NCBI RefSeq assembly: GCF_029168945.1 | Contig: NC_083608.1 | Span: 18,060,136-18,124,135, forward strand | Length of the DNA: 64,000 nt | Direction: 5' to 3' | Origin: Cannabis sativa | Taxonomy: Eukaryota > Streptophyta > Magnoliopsida > Rosales > Cannabaceae | Shown here: piece by piece, positions 1-12,197 of the stretch | Position numbering within the stretch: the first letter of the stretch is position 1 | Layout: each line of letters starts with the position of its first letter | Position numbers and translations under genes: made by a program | Notes under the pieces: model-generated | What the model was told of the DNA's origin: nothing | The model's input: the letters and a program-made list of their open reading frames with translations, nothing else | Databases searched by the model: none

Positions 1-85
1 GCTTTTCTAGAAAGAAGAAAACACCGAAAATTTCAAATAGTTTTTTGATCGAAAAATCAATCTGATCTCTTTGTTTTTCTTTCAG

Positions 86-698
86 CATCTGGACTCCCTT
101 GTAGAATTGCATTTTCAAAAGCCGGAATTAGAGATATCTATATAATACCTGTGGCAACAGGAACTTCTGGCAGATTACTACTTACAGAGAAACATCCTTT
201 TCGTAGTCAACGAGGAGTTGTACTTGCTGTAGCACCATTGGCTGGGCTTACTGTAAGTTCTTTTTTTATTGGTGAATATACTTCCTGCTAGTCAAGTGTT
301 AAAATGTGATACAAGGTTAACTAATTAAATTTGTTAATGAAGGTACGATTACTTATATAGATTTTGTATAAGCAGTGATTATTAACTTTATGTTTTCTTC
401 CAACATGAAACAGCCCAAGATAGATGACATCCATCCTACATGGTTGCATCTTCGGATAAGGGAATTTGACCCGAAATTTTCCACTAATACAATCAAAGGC
501 TCTCACTCAAACATGTCCAGTCACTATACAGATGGAAAATGGACACTTGGGTTTCAAAATGCGGATACTTGTGAGGCTGCAAGATTCTTGATACTTAAGG
601 AAACTAGGAAGCAGAGATCAAAAGTTGAAAGCTTACTTTCTCCATTACTTCATAATAAGGACTGGCATAAAGATGAATGGAACGGTCATAATAAGTAA
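86..698 (+). CDS. 3' end of a TT9/GFS9 (CLEC16A-family)-like gene, partial
   Basis: Two exons are visible. Exon A is 86-252, preceded by a pyrimidine-rich tract ending in TTTCAG and followed by GTAAGT. Exon B is 414-698, preceded by AACAG and ending in TAA at 696-698. The joined frame reads through without stops. The peptide starts SGLPCRIAFSKAGIRDIY, contains VVLAVAPLAGL before the intron, then HPTWLHLRIREFDP and DGKWTLGFQNADTCEAARF. This resembles, from memory, the C-terminal part of plant TRANSPARENT TESTA 9/GREEN FLUORESCENT SEED 9, a Golgi-associated CLEC16A-like protein needed for vacuolar trafficking. The ATG-initiated reading that begins at 375 starts inside the intron and is not the true start. 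The 5' part of the gene lies left of the window. Gene structure is well supported. The family assignment is moderate and rests on memory, not alignment. Confidence 0.6.
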
Positions 699-2199
699 TA
701 ATTTATAACTAATAGCAAGTAGAAGATTGTTCTCTTCTATATCTTTTTTGTGTATGAAATTCTGGTTTTATCATAAAAGCTAACATGCTAAGCTAGCAGA
801 ATACTAACCCAGTACTACCTGCTGTGATTATTTCCAAGAGGTGTTTGTTAATGTGTTATTATTTCATGTAATGTTTGGAAGGTAGAATTTGAATTGGTTG
901 ACTCATAAGGAAGGCATAAATTTGTATTTGCTTTGTCAAACATTTATATACCATTGAGTTTTTGTAAGATATTAACACTCTGCCACTATTTTTCTAATTC
1001 ATTATATGTTTTGCTGCTGCTGTCATTATTTTCCCATTTCCTAGAGTTTCAAATTATTTGTGTACTATTTAATATAGGGCATGGCATCCAACTGTTTTTT
1101 TGATCTCCCCATTGGTATAGATCTTAATGCTTGGAAAGAAAATTGGGGGAAAAAGAAAGACAAGACACCTTTCAAGTCCAAATATACAATGCATTTGATT
1201 ATTAGGAAACCTTGATTAATATGATGCAGGTGAAATGTGAATCACAATTTTCTTTTGTTTTTTAACTAAAATTACTGTATCTTGAGACTTGATTATTATT
1301 AGCTACATGACATAAAATGAATCTGGCTCTGATGGCATGTGTATTTAAAACAAAATGGTTGAAATTAATTTTATTATATATTATGATTGGGAATGAGGAC
1401 ATGAGGAGCTTGATTTTACAGAACAGAGAGACAGAGGTGAGCTACACACGAGCTAAACTAAGTAGTAGTATTTGTATTATCATGATTCTTGCCTTTATAA
1501 ACTTTTAAAATAATTTCACTAGAGCGTTTAAGGATATTACAAGGCATAAAAATATTGAGAACTTTTTGGAAAAGGAGTGTGTGGTACGTAATTCCCCATC
1601 ACCTTTACATTAACAAGGCTGTCATGTCAAAATTAGAGCAACTTTTTCTCCATTCTAACCTTTAAGTCTGGCCAGCCATCCAGCCAAGGGTTAATATTAT
1701 TATTAACTACTTAACTCTCTCTCTCTCTCTCTCTGTATTTTTGTTCCCTCTCTTGGATATTGCTTTCACCCACATGGCCACGTAGAAGCCAAAGATGCTT
1801 ATTTGAAGCTCAAAAGCATAAAATGAGCGGCCCTTTTGAGTAGATAATGCCATATTTTACTTTTAATATAAATTGCTTTATGAGAGAGAGAGTGCTTTAC
1901 TTTAAGCAAAAGAAGAGAAAAATAAACCAATTAAATAATTAGAGACGTCCAATGCAATGCGTTACCATGAAAAATGAAATATAGCTACTCACAGAATAGA
2001 CAAAATATAGTATAACTTTCACTTTGACTACTACACAAATCTAATGGTACTATCCAAACAAAACACATAGATTTTCAATTATGTATCAATAGCTATAGCA
2101 TAAACATTAACACATGTAACACCAGTCTAAGGATTGGCTTTTGATGGAGATTTCATTTATTAATGACAAAGTTAACCGTTAAAATTTGTGGTCAGAGAC

Positions 2200-2203
<4 letters not shown>

Positions 2204-2249
<46 letters not shown>

Positions 2250-2267
2250 AAGTATATATATATATAT
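2204..2267. repeat. (GA)n then (TA)n microsatellites
   Basis: An uninterrupted GA tract of about 36 bp (2204-2239) is followed, after a short spacer, by an alternating TA tract ending near 2267. A shorter CT tract lies near 1714-1733. These are simple sequence repeats in intergenic DNA. Confidence 0.9.
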
Positions 2268-4124
2268 GGTGATGTATAGTAGTGGGCTAGGGGTGTATTA
2301 ATTCTAATTAAGCAATTGTACATGATATTCCTCCATATATATTCAAGCACTCCTTTTGTAGCATTTGCAGAATGCTTTCCATTCAAATTATTTTGTGCCT
2401 TTGTATGTCTTTTTAGGCCAACAAAGATAGAAGAAGCTTTTTGACTGGAGACTGGCCCCAGAATGCTCTCCGAGAAAGAATAAACAGTTAATAAGGATGA
2501 GTTTGGGATTATATATATATTTTACTTTTGTTCTTTTATGCAGGCACCGTTTAATTTGCTTTCCAAACTTTAATATCATATATAATATCTATATATACAC
2601 ATATATAGATATGTTTATGTGTACACACTACATATGCATATATATACATATATGATCCATCCAAAGTATTTTGTAGATCATTTGTTGCTTAAAATAAAAG
2701 AAAATGATATACTGATCATTAGAAACTCTAATAATTATTTAAAACATATATATGCATAGATCAAAGAGCTAATAAGGATCGATATATAGTACACTATTAA
2801 TAAGGAAGGCACATCTATAAAAGTGATGGGATCGATTAGAAACATTCTTATTGTTAATTATGCAATAATTGTCAAGTTGGTCATTCTTAATTATCACCAT
2901 CAACTTCAATGCTATAATTAACTTTCTCTGTCATGTGTTGATGATTAAAAGAATATTAATATTATTATCATCATTAATTATTAGGTATATTACTACATTA
3001 ATTAATTAACAGGTAATTTATTGCAAATAATTAACCGTCGTTACAATAACTAAAATATATATAAGATCTTATATTTAATTACACTATGTAAACTTAAGTA
3101 GTGATACACCACTAATATCCTCTTTAGCATTTCTCGTTAAAAATCTGCCTTTATTTTTTTTTTCCTCATTTGATGAAACTATATATAGCTACTTTGTAAT
3201 CTTCGATCATCAAAGGCCACGTCAAGACTCTTTGAACAACTTATAAAACATTATATATGAAAAAAAAGGAACAAATATTGATCGTGGCATTAAATTAAAT
3301 AAGTAGGTGAAAGTCGAAGATGATTGAGGAATAAAAGGAAGATCTCTCGTTATTTGTGGGAACATTAATTATATATTCTTCGTTTGTGAGTTTTTATATC
3401 AATATAGAGTTAAGTAATATTAATACTATAGATTAAGATGGTGAGTAGAGTAGTGATCAGAGGTTTATTTAGCTAGCTCTGCTTTCTAGGTACATTATGC
3501 AGTCACGCCTGAATAAATATTACAGAGAAGGGTAAAAAAAATTATTTTAATTAATTAATTTGGTGTGGTCAATATTATAAATTTTTTTTGGCTTAAGAAA
3601 ATGAAATTTGTTGGATTTAGAAATTTGTTAAAATTAAGCTCTGCAACAATATGTTAATTAATGATAATAATAAATCTTATTTGATATCTCACTCTTTGTC
3701 TCTTAGGTAAACTATTATTTAATTATATGACCATCTTCAAAGTTTGAAATCAAGGTGATCCTTTTTAAGCTGTGTTAATTATTTTAATGATTAGCCTCCA
3801 CTGTTAGATATTATTCAGCTCTGAAGCTGAACAAGAGATCTTGTCCCATGGCATATATGTATATTTATAGTATATAGTGATCAGAGAGTTTGCATTATCT
3901 TGGAACTATATATGTAATTATATATATATATATATGCATTCACCAATATGCTATGTATGAAAATGACCTTTCCTTAATTAGGAGATATTGTGCATGAGTT
4001 GTGTAGTCTCAAGTGGTGGTCCTTCATTCTCTTTGGAGATATATATAGATACCAGTCAAAGTTTGATTTTGTTTAATCAATTAAATTTTCAGTGAAAGAT
4101 ATATATATATATATTTAATTATTT

Positions 4125-4300
4125 AGCATTGCTATTAGATACCAGTGGTGCCTAGCACCTTCTCTACATGTTGCGTTGCGATTGATTAGCGAAACTTCTT
4201 AAAAGCTATTATATTAAATTATATGGGACCCGATACTTAGTTGCACCAATATTAACACGTAGGAGGGTGCTACGCACCACTGGTACCCTTTAGCATTTCT
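4125..4300. mobile_element. small MITE with about 35-bp terminal inverted repeats (family copy 1)
   Basis: The left end carries ATACCAGTGGTGCCTAGCACC. The right end carries GGTGCTACGCACCACTGGTACC, which is its near-perfect reverse complement, extended outward by imperfect AGCATTGCTA / TAGCATTTCT. The interior (AAACTTCTTAAAAGCTATTA and CCGATACTTAGTTGCACC) recurs in diverged form at 42981-43166, showing a dispersed family. No clean target duplication was found, so the superfamily is unassigned. Confidence 0.7.
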
Positions 4301-6015
4301 CTTTAATTATTATTAAGCTTAATTGAAAATATATGCAAACACAACAAATATGACACTGACACCTCACATTTTGTGAACTAAGTTTCTTTTGTTTATTAAC
4401 CTTTCTGGTCCTTGATTGTAACTCGAAATTTCTTATTTGGTCTACAAATTTACTTTTATGTTTTTGTTTTGTTTTGGTATTATCAACATATTATGTTACA
4501 CATAATCAGGTTACTTATTAACCAAGTCTTTTAGTAACTTTCCACTTCCATCAAAATCGATATAAGGAAAAAGCACAACAGATATAGAGAAAACGCGTTT
4601 TTGATGGATACATATTAATATAGTAAAATTTTAAAAAGGAACATAATATTAATGATGTAAAAATTGTTGGAACATATTCAATACATTTTTTATGACGTGA
4701 TTAATTGGGGTGGGGTGAGTTTGAGGGGACCCAATTTCTCTATATATATAACTAATTAAGAGAAAAATTGGAAAAGAAGAAAAGAAAAGAAAGACCCATC
4801 AATTGTTCTGAGTGAGTTGGGAAAGTCGTTATAGTTCAATTGATTGAATAAATATATAATGTATTTATTTATTTATTTATTGAATTAGTGGATGTGTGTT
4901 TGTTTATTTATGAACCAATCAAGGAGGGTCCAAAAAGCTCCAACTTTATGTAATAATGGACAGAATAGAGTGATGAGGGAATGTTTTGTGGGTTTCTAAA
5001 TTCCCATGCAGTTGTTGATGTTTGTTGTGGACTAGATAGTAGTAGTAGTTGTTGTTGTTGTTTTGTAGAATAATAATAATACTGAAAGCAAAGTAAAGGT
5101 TTTGAAGAAGGTAGAGATTGGTAATATCTATCTATATCTAACTGTAATGATAATAATAATAATTATAAGAGGCAAAATGGGGGAGGCTTTATTCGATGTC
5201 GCTTGCTTTGCTTTGCTTTGGTTTGGTTTGGGTCCGGAAGAAAATCGTACACAGTTCCCGATTCCTTTGACAGACCCTTTCTCTTTTCAGGTCTCGTTTT
5301 TGGTGGATCACCCCCATCACTCACCCCCTACTACTACTCCTACTAACTACTACTATATTACTTTACTACTTACACTTTTTATTTTTATTATCTCTCAAAA
5401 TTATTAAAATAATATTATATTGTTATTAAATAATAGAATTACCCTATATTGTTATTTATTATTTTTTTTTTCAAATTTACGATTTGAGTTTCTAAATTAG
5501 TTGCAGCGCAAGTTGCAATATAAATTTCTATATAGAATTTCGTAAAAATACAAAAAAAATCTGTTTACAAGTGTAAAAATAAAAAAATCCTTATTAAATA
5601 AATATTAAATTATCAATTTTTCTTATTTTAGTAAAATAATAATAAAAAAAAATATAAATGATGACATTGATAAACATTCTTAACATTCCTTTTTATTACA
5701 GATGCTTTTAAGAATATAGACAATGCTTCCCTATATTATGATGTAATTTTTTCTTAATTGGGATTTAATTTATTATTGGCGAAATTTGAATTGTATTGAC
5801 CATTTTTTTTTATTGAGACTATGATGGTTTTTGATTTATAACTTAAAATTATTTTAATTTTTTTAAACAGACAATTGCATTTTAAATACAATAGTTGAAC
5901 AAATTTTTGAAAAACAGATTTTAGAAAATTGAGTTAAAAAAATCAATCATCAAAATGTTAATTTTTATTTTGAAAATAATTTTCTTACATAATTTTTTTC
6001 TCATTATTTTTTCCT

Positions 6016-6470
6016 AGTTTAGGTTGGGGCTGAGGTTCGAGGTTGGGGTTCGGGTTTTGGGAATGGGATTGGGACTGATTTCTGGGGCCGGGTACACGGT
6101 TTAGGTCCATATCTATATTGGTCTGGGTTAGGGGCAAGGTTTGAGGTAGGGAGTGGGGTTTGAGGCCGTGGTCGAGGTTGAGGTTCGGGGCTGGTGTTCG
6201 AGTCTAAGTCTAGGGCTAGGGTCCAAGTCTAGGTCTGAGTTCGAGGAAGCAGCCCGTCCAGGTTTGATTCGAAGTTTGAGGTTGTGGCCGAGGTCGAGGT
6301 TTCGACTGGTGTTCGGGTGAGAGTCCAAGGCTAGTGTCTAAGTTCAGGTCCATATATTTGGGGTCAAGGCAAGGTATGAAGTCTGAATCTGGGGTTCAGG
6401 GTTTAGGATTTGGGTGTGGGTCTAGGGGCCGACGTCTGGAGTCCGTGCCAAAGTCGGAGATGGGTTCTCA
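6016..6470. repeat. G-rich degenerate minisatellite
   Basis: About 455 bp of strongly G-biased, T-rich, C-poor DNA set in AT-rich surroundings. It is built of irregular units such as GAGGTTCGGGG, GGTTGGGGTTCGGG and GAGTCTAGGG. Runs of three to four G recur throughout. The abrupt composition change at both edges suggests an inserted or locally expanded repeat. The minus-strand ORF across it (6128-6328) is low-complexity and is not considered a gene. Confidence 0.75.
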
Positions 6471-7321
6471 AGATATGGTAAATTGAATATTTTTTTTAAG
6501 AAAAAATCTAAAAATAGTTTTCTAAAAAAACATTAACTTAACACTATTTTAAAAACTATAAAATTATTTTCTTTTCATTTTTGTAAATACAAATTAAAAA
6601 AAAAAATAAAAATACTTTAAACTTTGTAACCAAGAGTTAGTCATTTGGCATGATGTCTATCACTACATAATTATCATTTTTTTTTTATATTAAGTGTACA
6701 CAACATAGTATTCTAATACAAGAATAATATTACAAATAATAAGCTTGCTAATTTGAAGTTCCAATCATCAATTTTTTTTTTTTTTAAATGGCGACAATTT
6801 AATAGATAAATACTTAAGTTTAATTTTTTATCGTAATATATTTGAATTATTTTATTAAATTTTTGTAGGTACTTGAGTGAGTTACCTAAAAAAATTTTAA
6901 AAAGTATAACTTATGTGTTATTATCTTAAAAGAATAGATATTTATTTATAACTAAAAGTTAAATTTAATTAAATATATTTATAATTAAAAATTAAATTTA
7001 AATATTTAATTTGTAAATTATTTTTTAATATTAGTTATTAAATTAAAATATAAGTTGGATATAATAAATTGAAAGGGGGTAATTTAGATATATACATGCC
7101 TTAATTACACTAGTAAAAATGAAAAGCAAATTGAAAAGAAAAAAGGCATATACCAAATATTGTTTGTATAGTTAGTGGGGGTGGGGGATGTTTATTTCTA
7201 GGTTATTAGTAGTACCAATATTAAGTATTTATTTAAAACTTTGCATAAAAGGGAGAGACCCACTTAGAAACGCCATATCTGTTTTTATTAAATTGAAATT
7301 TGATTTATATATATAGATTTT

Positions 7322-7336
<15 letters not shown>

Positions 7337-7355
<19 letters not shown>

Positions 7356-7373
7356 CAGAGAGAGAGAGAGAGA
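7337..7373. repeat. (AG)n microsatellite upstream of SMXL
   Basis: Nearly uninterrupted AG repeat with single C and T interruptions, directly following a TA tract. It is complementary in sequence to the longer TC tract at 7541-7622, with about 170 bp of unique sequence between them. Confidence 0.9.
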
Positions 7374-7535
7374 TAGAGTAAGCAAAGCTTAGTTGCCTTT
7401 GATACTGGTGAACTCGTCCTGCTTGTCAGCACATGCAGTCCACTTTCCACTACAAAATCGACTTTGGACCCCAAATTTTACCTCACCTACAAGAAAAGCA
7501 TAGCCCACCTTCGCATAAATTTCAGACCCACTCCC

Positions 7536-7540
<5 letters not shown>

Positions 7541-7622
<82 letters not shown>
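7541..7622. repeat. (TC)41 microsatellite in the SMXL leader/proximal promoter
   Basis: A perfect 82-bp TC tract ending 300 bp before the SMXL start codon. Depending on where transcription starts, it lies in the 5' UTR or the core promoter. CT/GA tracts in plant leaders are known binding sites for GAGA-binding (BBR/BPC) proteins. Whether that applies here is inference. ORFs made of Ser-Leu or Glu-Arg repeats over this tract are artefacts. Confidence 0.9.
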
Positions 7623-7626
<4 letters not shown>

Positions 7627-7922
7627 AGATCTAGACTAGATAACAAACAAGCTTGACACAAAAACTAACAGAATTATTATATACCATAAGTCTTGAAAAA
7701 TAAACCTACACAGAAAACCACTTATCATTTCCAAACACAACAACACAATAACTAGTACTAGAGTTCCACCCCCAAAAACCTCTTATCAATTTCCTTCCAA
7801 TCCAAAAAATATGATACTTACTAAATCTCTTCTACTCCACCCTATCTAGGAATTTCAAGTCTTCTTCCTTTCCACCAAGAGAGATTGACAAAAACTGTTT
7901 TGAAGGAAAAAAAATAACAACT

Positions 7923-10900
7923 ATGAGAGCTGGCGGTTGCTCGTTGCAGCAAGGCCTCACGGCCGAGGCTGCTGGAGTAGTGAAACAAGCGGTGGCCTTA
8001 GCTCGTCGCCGAGGCCACGCGCAAGTGACACCACTTCATGTGGCTCACACTATGTTGGCTGCCTCAACTGGGTTGTTGAGGCAAGCTTGTCTACAATCTC
8101 AAGCTCAGTGTCATCCTCTTCAGTGCAAAGCTTTAGAGCTTTGCTTCAATGTGGCCCTCAATCGTCTCCCAGCTTCAAATTCGAGTCCCATGTTGGGAGG
8201 CCATCACCATCACCACCACCATCATCACCATCACTCTCAAAACCCTTCTATTTCTAACGCTTTGATCGCCGCCTTTAAAAGGGCTCAGGCCCACCAAAGG
8301 CGCGGTTCGATTGAGAATCAGCAGCAACCACTCTTAGCCGTGAAGATTGAGTTGGAACAGCTTATTATCTCAATCTTGGATGATCCAAGTGTGAGTAGAG
8401 TCATGAGAGAAGCCGGTTTCTCGAGTACTTTAGTGAAAAGCAATGTTGAACAAGCTGTTTCTTTAGAGATTTGTTCTCAAACAACTCCTCCTCCTCCTAA
8501 TACTAATAATTCCTCTTCTACTACTATTACTACTACTAATGTTAACAAGTCCTCATCTTCTTCCATCAACGGGTCAAAATTACCCGGCAAACCCGAGGCG
8601 GTATTGGATCCGTTGACGACGAGTGGCGAAAAGGAAGACGTGGCAAGTGTGGTGGAGTGCTTGGTGAGCAACAAGAGAAGGAGTGTTGTAGTTGTTGGGG
8701 AGTGCCTTAGTAGCATAGAAGGTGTGGTTAGAGGAGTGATGGAAAAAGTTGAGAAGGATGATGTTCCTGAGGGTTTAAGAGAGGTTAAATTCATACCCTT
8801 TTCATCATCATCATCATCATCATCAACATCATCTTTTGGGAATTATTCAAGAGTTGAAGTTGAGCAAAAGTTTGTGGAGCTTAAGAGCCTTTTGAGGAGT
8901 TGTATGGCGAAAGGGGTGATTTTGTACTTGGGAGATCTCAAGTGGGCAACTGAGTATAGGGCTAGTAATAATAATAATAATAGCCAATTACAACAAGGGA
9001 GGGGGTATTATTGTCCAGTGGAACATATTATTATGGAGCTTGGGAAATTGGTATGTGGGATTGGAGAACATATTGGTAGATTTTGGCTTATGGGGATTGC
9101 CACTTTTCAGACTTACATGAGATGTAAATCAGGTCATCCATCCTTGGAGACTATTTGGGGTATTCATCCTCTTACAGTTCCAGCAGGTAGTCTGCGCTTC
9201 AGTCTCCTCACTACTACTCATCACAGGTAATATTTAATTAAAATCCTTAATTAATATATATTAATCAAGGTTTTAAATTAGCTAGCTAGTGATCATGAGG
9301 AACAGTGACTTCTTCTTCTTTAATTTTTGGTTTCGATCTCTTTTCATAAAGAAAGATCAAAGTATATATATATAGAAATTATTATAATTTGTTGCAAAAA
9401 GAAAAGGTATTTGAACTTTCAAATATATTGAAGACACACTACTTAATTAATAAGTATTTGTCCTGTAGAAATGAGAGCTGCATGGATATCAGTGCCTAGC
9501 TTTTTTTTTTTCTCCTTTTCTTTTTAGTTTGTTTTCTCCAACTGTAATTTGTTAATAAAGAGGGAATATTTCTAAAATTTGAAGCATTATTGAAGCTTTC
9601 CTTATTTTCCTTCTGTTCTTTGCCTTTACTCATCTTATTAAACCATCATCATCATCATCAATATATATATAAATGATCAACTTCACTACTTTTGTTTCTT
9701 TTTTTTCATCAGTGAATTGAAAAGTGACGAGTCAAGCATAAAAAATGGGACTGTTACGTCAAAAAGCAGCTTGATGAGTAGAGTTGAAAGTGGAGAAAAA
9801 CAACAACTGAGTTGCTGCGCCGAGTGCTCAGCCAAATTTGAGGCCGAAGCTCGAAGCTTGCGAGCCACCACCGACCATAACTCCAACCTTCCACCATGGC
9901 TACAACAATGCAAAAACGATACCAAAGCTCTTCTTACATCTAATAATAAAGATCAGCAGGTTTTAATTAGCAATACCTTTCATATTAATCATTATATGAT
10001 ATATATATATATTTACATGCATTATTACTTATATATATATTTTTTTCTTCTTGCTATATAGAACTGTTCCAAAATGGCAGACCTTTACCGAAAGTGGAAC
10101 TCATTTTGCTATTCAACTCATCACCATCGTCAGTATTCGAATTCTAACAACATTTCAGAGAAAACCCTTATAACATTCTCTTCTTCTTCCTCTGCTGTTG
10201 CTTATTCTGGATTCTCATACGATCGTCAACATCATCATCAGCAGCAACAACAACAACAGAACCAAAACCCTAATGTCGAATCATCATGGCCATCAGTATC
10301 AGAAGTGTCAAAACATCCATGGAGGCATCCTAATTATGTGGATAATGATCATCAACATCATCATCATGATCAGCAGCCGAGTTTGAGAATGTTTATCCCA
10401 GAAGTAGTAGTAAGCCCAAACCAAAAGGCTTCATTACTATTCAGCTCTTCCAATAATAATAATAATATTAATTCCAACTCTACCCCTACCTCGGCTTCTT
10501 CAAACGACGTCGTTATGGAGACAGAATATTCACAAAGGTTCAAAGAACTCAACGCCGAGAACCTCAAGACACTATGCAACGCTTTGGAGAAAAAAGTCCC
10601 CTGGCAGAAAGACATAATACCCGAAATAGCCTCAACCATCTTGAAATGCAGATCAGGCTTGGTAAGAAGAAAAGGTCATAATAGTAAAAACAATAATAAT
10701 GACTTAAAAGAAGAAACATGGTTGTTCTTTCAAGGGGTTGACATGAACGCTAAGGAGAAGATAGCTAAAGAGTTGGCTAAGCTCGTGTTTGGTTCTCAAA
10801 ACGACTTCGTTTCGATTGCTCTCAGCAGTTTTTCATCTTCGGTAACAAGAGCCGATTCGAGCGAAGATTATTCCGGCAGCGGCGGCGGTGGTAAGAGATC

Positions 10901-11426
10901 GAGAGACGAACAAAGCTGTAGTTACATCGAGAGGTTTGGTGAAGCGGTGTCGTTTAATCCACACAGAGTGTTTTTGGTTGAAGATGTTGAGCAAGCAGAT
11001 TTTTGTTCTCAATTGGGGTTTAAGAGAGCTATTGAAAGAGGAAGAGTTTGTAACTCTAGTGGTGAAGAGGTTGATCTTAGGGATGCTATTGTCATTTTGA
11101 GCTGTGAAAGTTTTAGTTCAAGATCATCAAGAGCTTGTTCTCCTACCCTCATCAAGCACAAGATGCATATGGAATCATCATCGTCCGATCATGATCAACA
11201 AGAACAAGATCATGATCAGAATGGTTCTAATAATAATGATAATAATAATGATGATAATCAAGTACTTGAAGAGACTATGATTAGTCCTTGTGTGTCCCTT
11301 GATTTGAACATTTCCTTTGATGATAATGATGATGATGATGAAACTCAGGTTCAGACTTCTATTGATGACATTGGACTTCTTGAATCTGTTGATAGAAGGA
11401 TTATTTTCAAGATTCAAGAATTATGA
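7923..11426 (+). CDS. SMAX1-LIKE protein, SMXL3/4/5 clade
   Basis: Exons are 7923-9226 (donor CACAG/GTAATA), 9713-9959 (acceptor ATCAG, donor CAG/GTTTTA) and 10062-11426 (acceptor TATAG, stop TGA). The joined frame is open and gives 971 aa, in the normal SMXL range. Residues 1-170 form the double Clp-N domain (MRAGGCSLQQGLTAEAAGVV; RRRGHAQVTPLHVA), interrupted by a run of 11 histidines near residue 94. A degenerate first ATPase domain follows, with KRRSVVVVGE at about 251 and a Walker-B-like VILYLGDLKW near 327. CCAECSAKFEAEA lies near 467. The second ATPase-like half (676-760) has FQGVDMNAKEKIAKELA in place of a clean P-loop. An EAR motif (LDLNI) lies near 930 and the C-terminus contains LLESVDRRIIFK. 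SMXL proteins are nuclear ClpB-related transcriptional corepressors that act with TOPLESS. The 3/4/5 clade promotes phloem formation and is not degraded via MAX2. The RGKT degron of SMXL6/7/8 is absent here. Q/H/N/S-rich linkers are expanded. The first ATG opens the conserved N-terminus, so the start is secure. Confidence 0.93.
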
Positions 11427-11790
11427 AAATCATTTTATGTTGTTCTATATAAATATGCTTCATGATGATGATGAGTTTGATTTGATCGAGTCTTGTTTTG
11501 TTTTTGTTATTTTTTTCTTCTTTGTTTGTCTTTTAGATTTTTGACACACTTTTCTAGGTAGCTAAGGCCAAGGGGGACAGAAATTAATTAGATGTAGCTA
11601 ATTGCTTTTATTTTGTTTTATGATGTAAAACTACATAATGTGTATATTGTAATATTCCATGAGGATCATGATATATATTCTGTGTAATAGGTTGGTTGGT
11701 GGGTTAATTAAGTCAAATTTCTCTTTAATTAATTAATCATTCCTTCTTCTAATATGCTGTTATGCATGGGAAATTCGATGGATCTCCCAT

Positions 11791-11827
<37 letters not shown>

Positions 11828-12188
11828 TGCACAAAGGTTCCAGTAATTAAAGAATATTTTAGTGTAATAAAGATTCATAATACATTTGTAAACTGGGTAC
11901 ATTATTGCTGTATTATGTAGCTAGCTAGCTAGCTAGTTGAGTTGAATATTTTCTAGTGGCGAACAAAAGATTTTAAGATACACCATTATCAAACTAACTA
12001 TTTTGCCTAATATTTGAGCTTATATATACTACAACTATTAGAAAGGTTACTAATTTGAAAAGTATAATTTCATGATCATTACCTCATATTATAGTTAGAA
12101 TGATGATAATGTGTGATGTACCCATAATTTTACAGTGATTCTGGTCAAGGTTTAGCACTGAAACCTGTAATGGAAACGAATACCACAA
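11427..12188. other. SMXL 3' UTR and downstream intergenic DNA
   Basis: T-rich sequence following the stop codon fits a 3' UTR over the first 250-400 bp, although no single poly(A) signal stands out. A (TA)n tract lies near 11799-11824 and a TAGC tandem near 11919-11934. No coding potential was seen. Confidence 0.5.
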
Positions 12189-12197
12189 TTTTGAGTT

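Larger units (their letters stand above)
699..7336. other. intergenic region between the TT9-like and SMXL genes
   Basis: About 6.6 kb with no convincing coding exon. It is AT-rich, with many short ORFs that lack splice context or protein-like composition. It holds CT, GA and TA microsatellites, a MITE at 4125-4300 and a G-rich minisatellite at 6016-6470. A less AT-rich stretch near 5170-5340 (TTTGC/TTTGG runs, then a C-rich stretch) is non-repetitive by eye and could be regulatory, but nothing specific was recognised. The last 2-3 kb presumably contain the promoter of the downstream SMXL gene. Confidence 0.6.

Noticed and set aside
5102..5407. 101-codon ORF upstream of SMXL
   Set aside because: It is rich in Ile/Thr/Tyr runs from simple sequence, without a recognisable domain. 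It contains a possible splice acceptor but no partner.
6128..6328. 66-codon minus-strand ORF in the G-rich island
   Set aside because: Low-complexity product of a minisatellite, with no start context or homology.
7389..7661. ORFs across the (TC)41 tract on both strands
   Set aside because: They encode only Ser-Leu or Arg-Glu dipeptide repeats and exist because the microsatellite lacks stops.
10370..11417. ORFs antisense or frameshifted to SMXL exon 3
   Set aside because: They are shadows of triplet repeats (poly-Ile/Leu products) on a well-supported gene.
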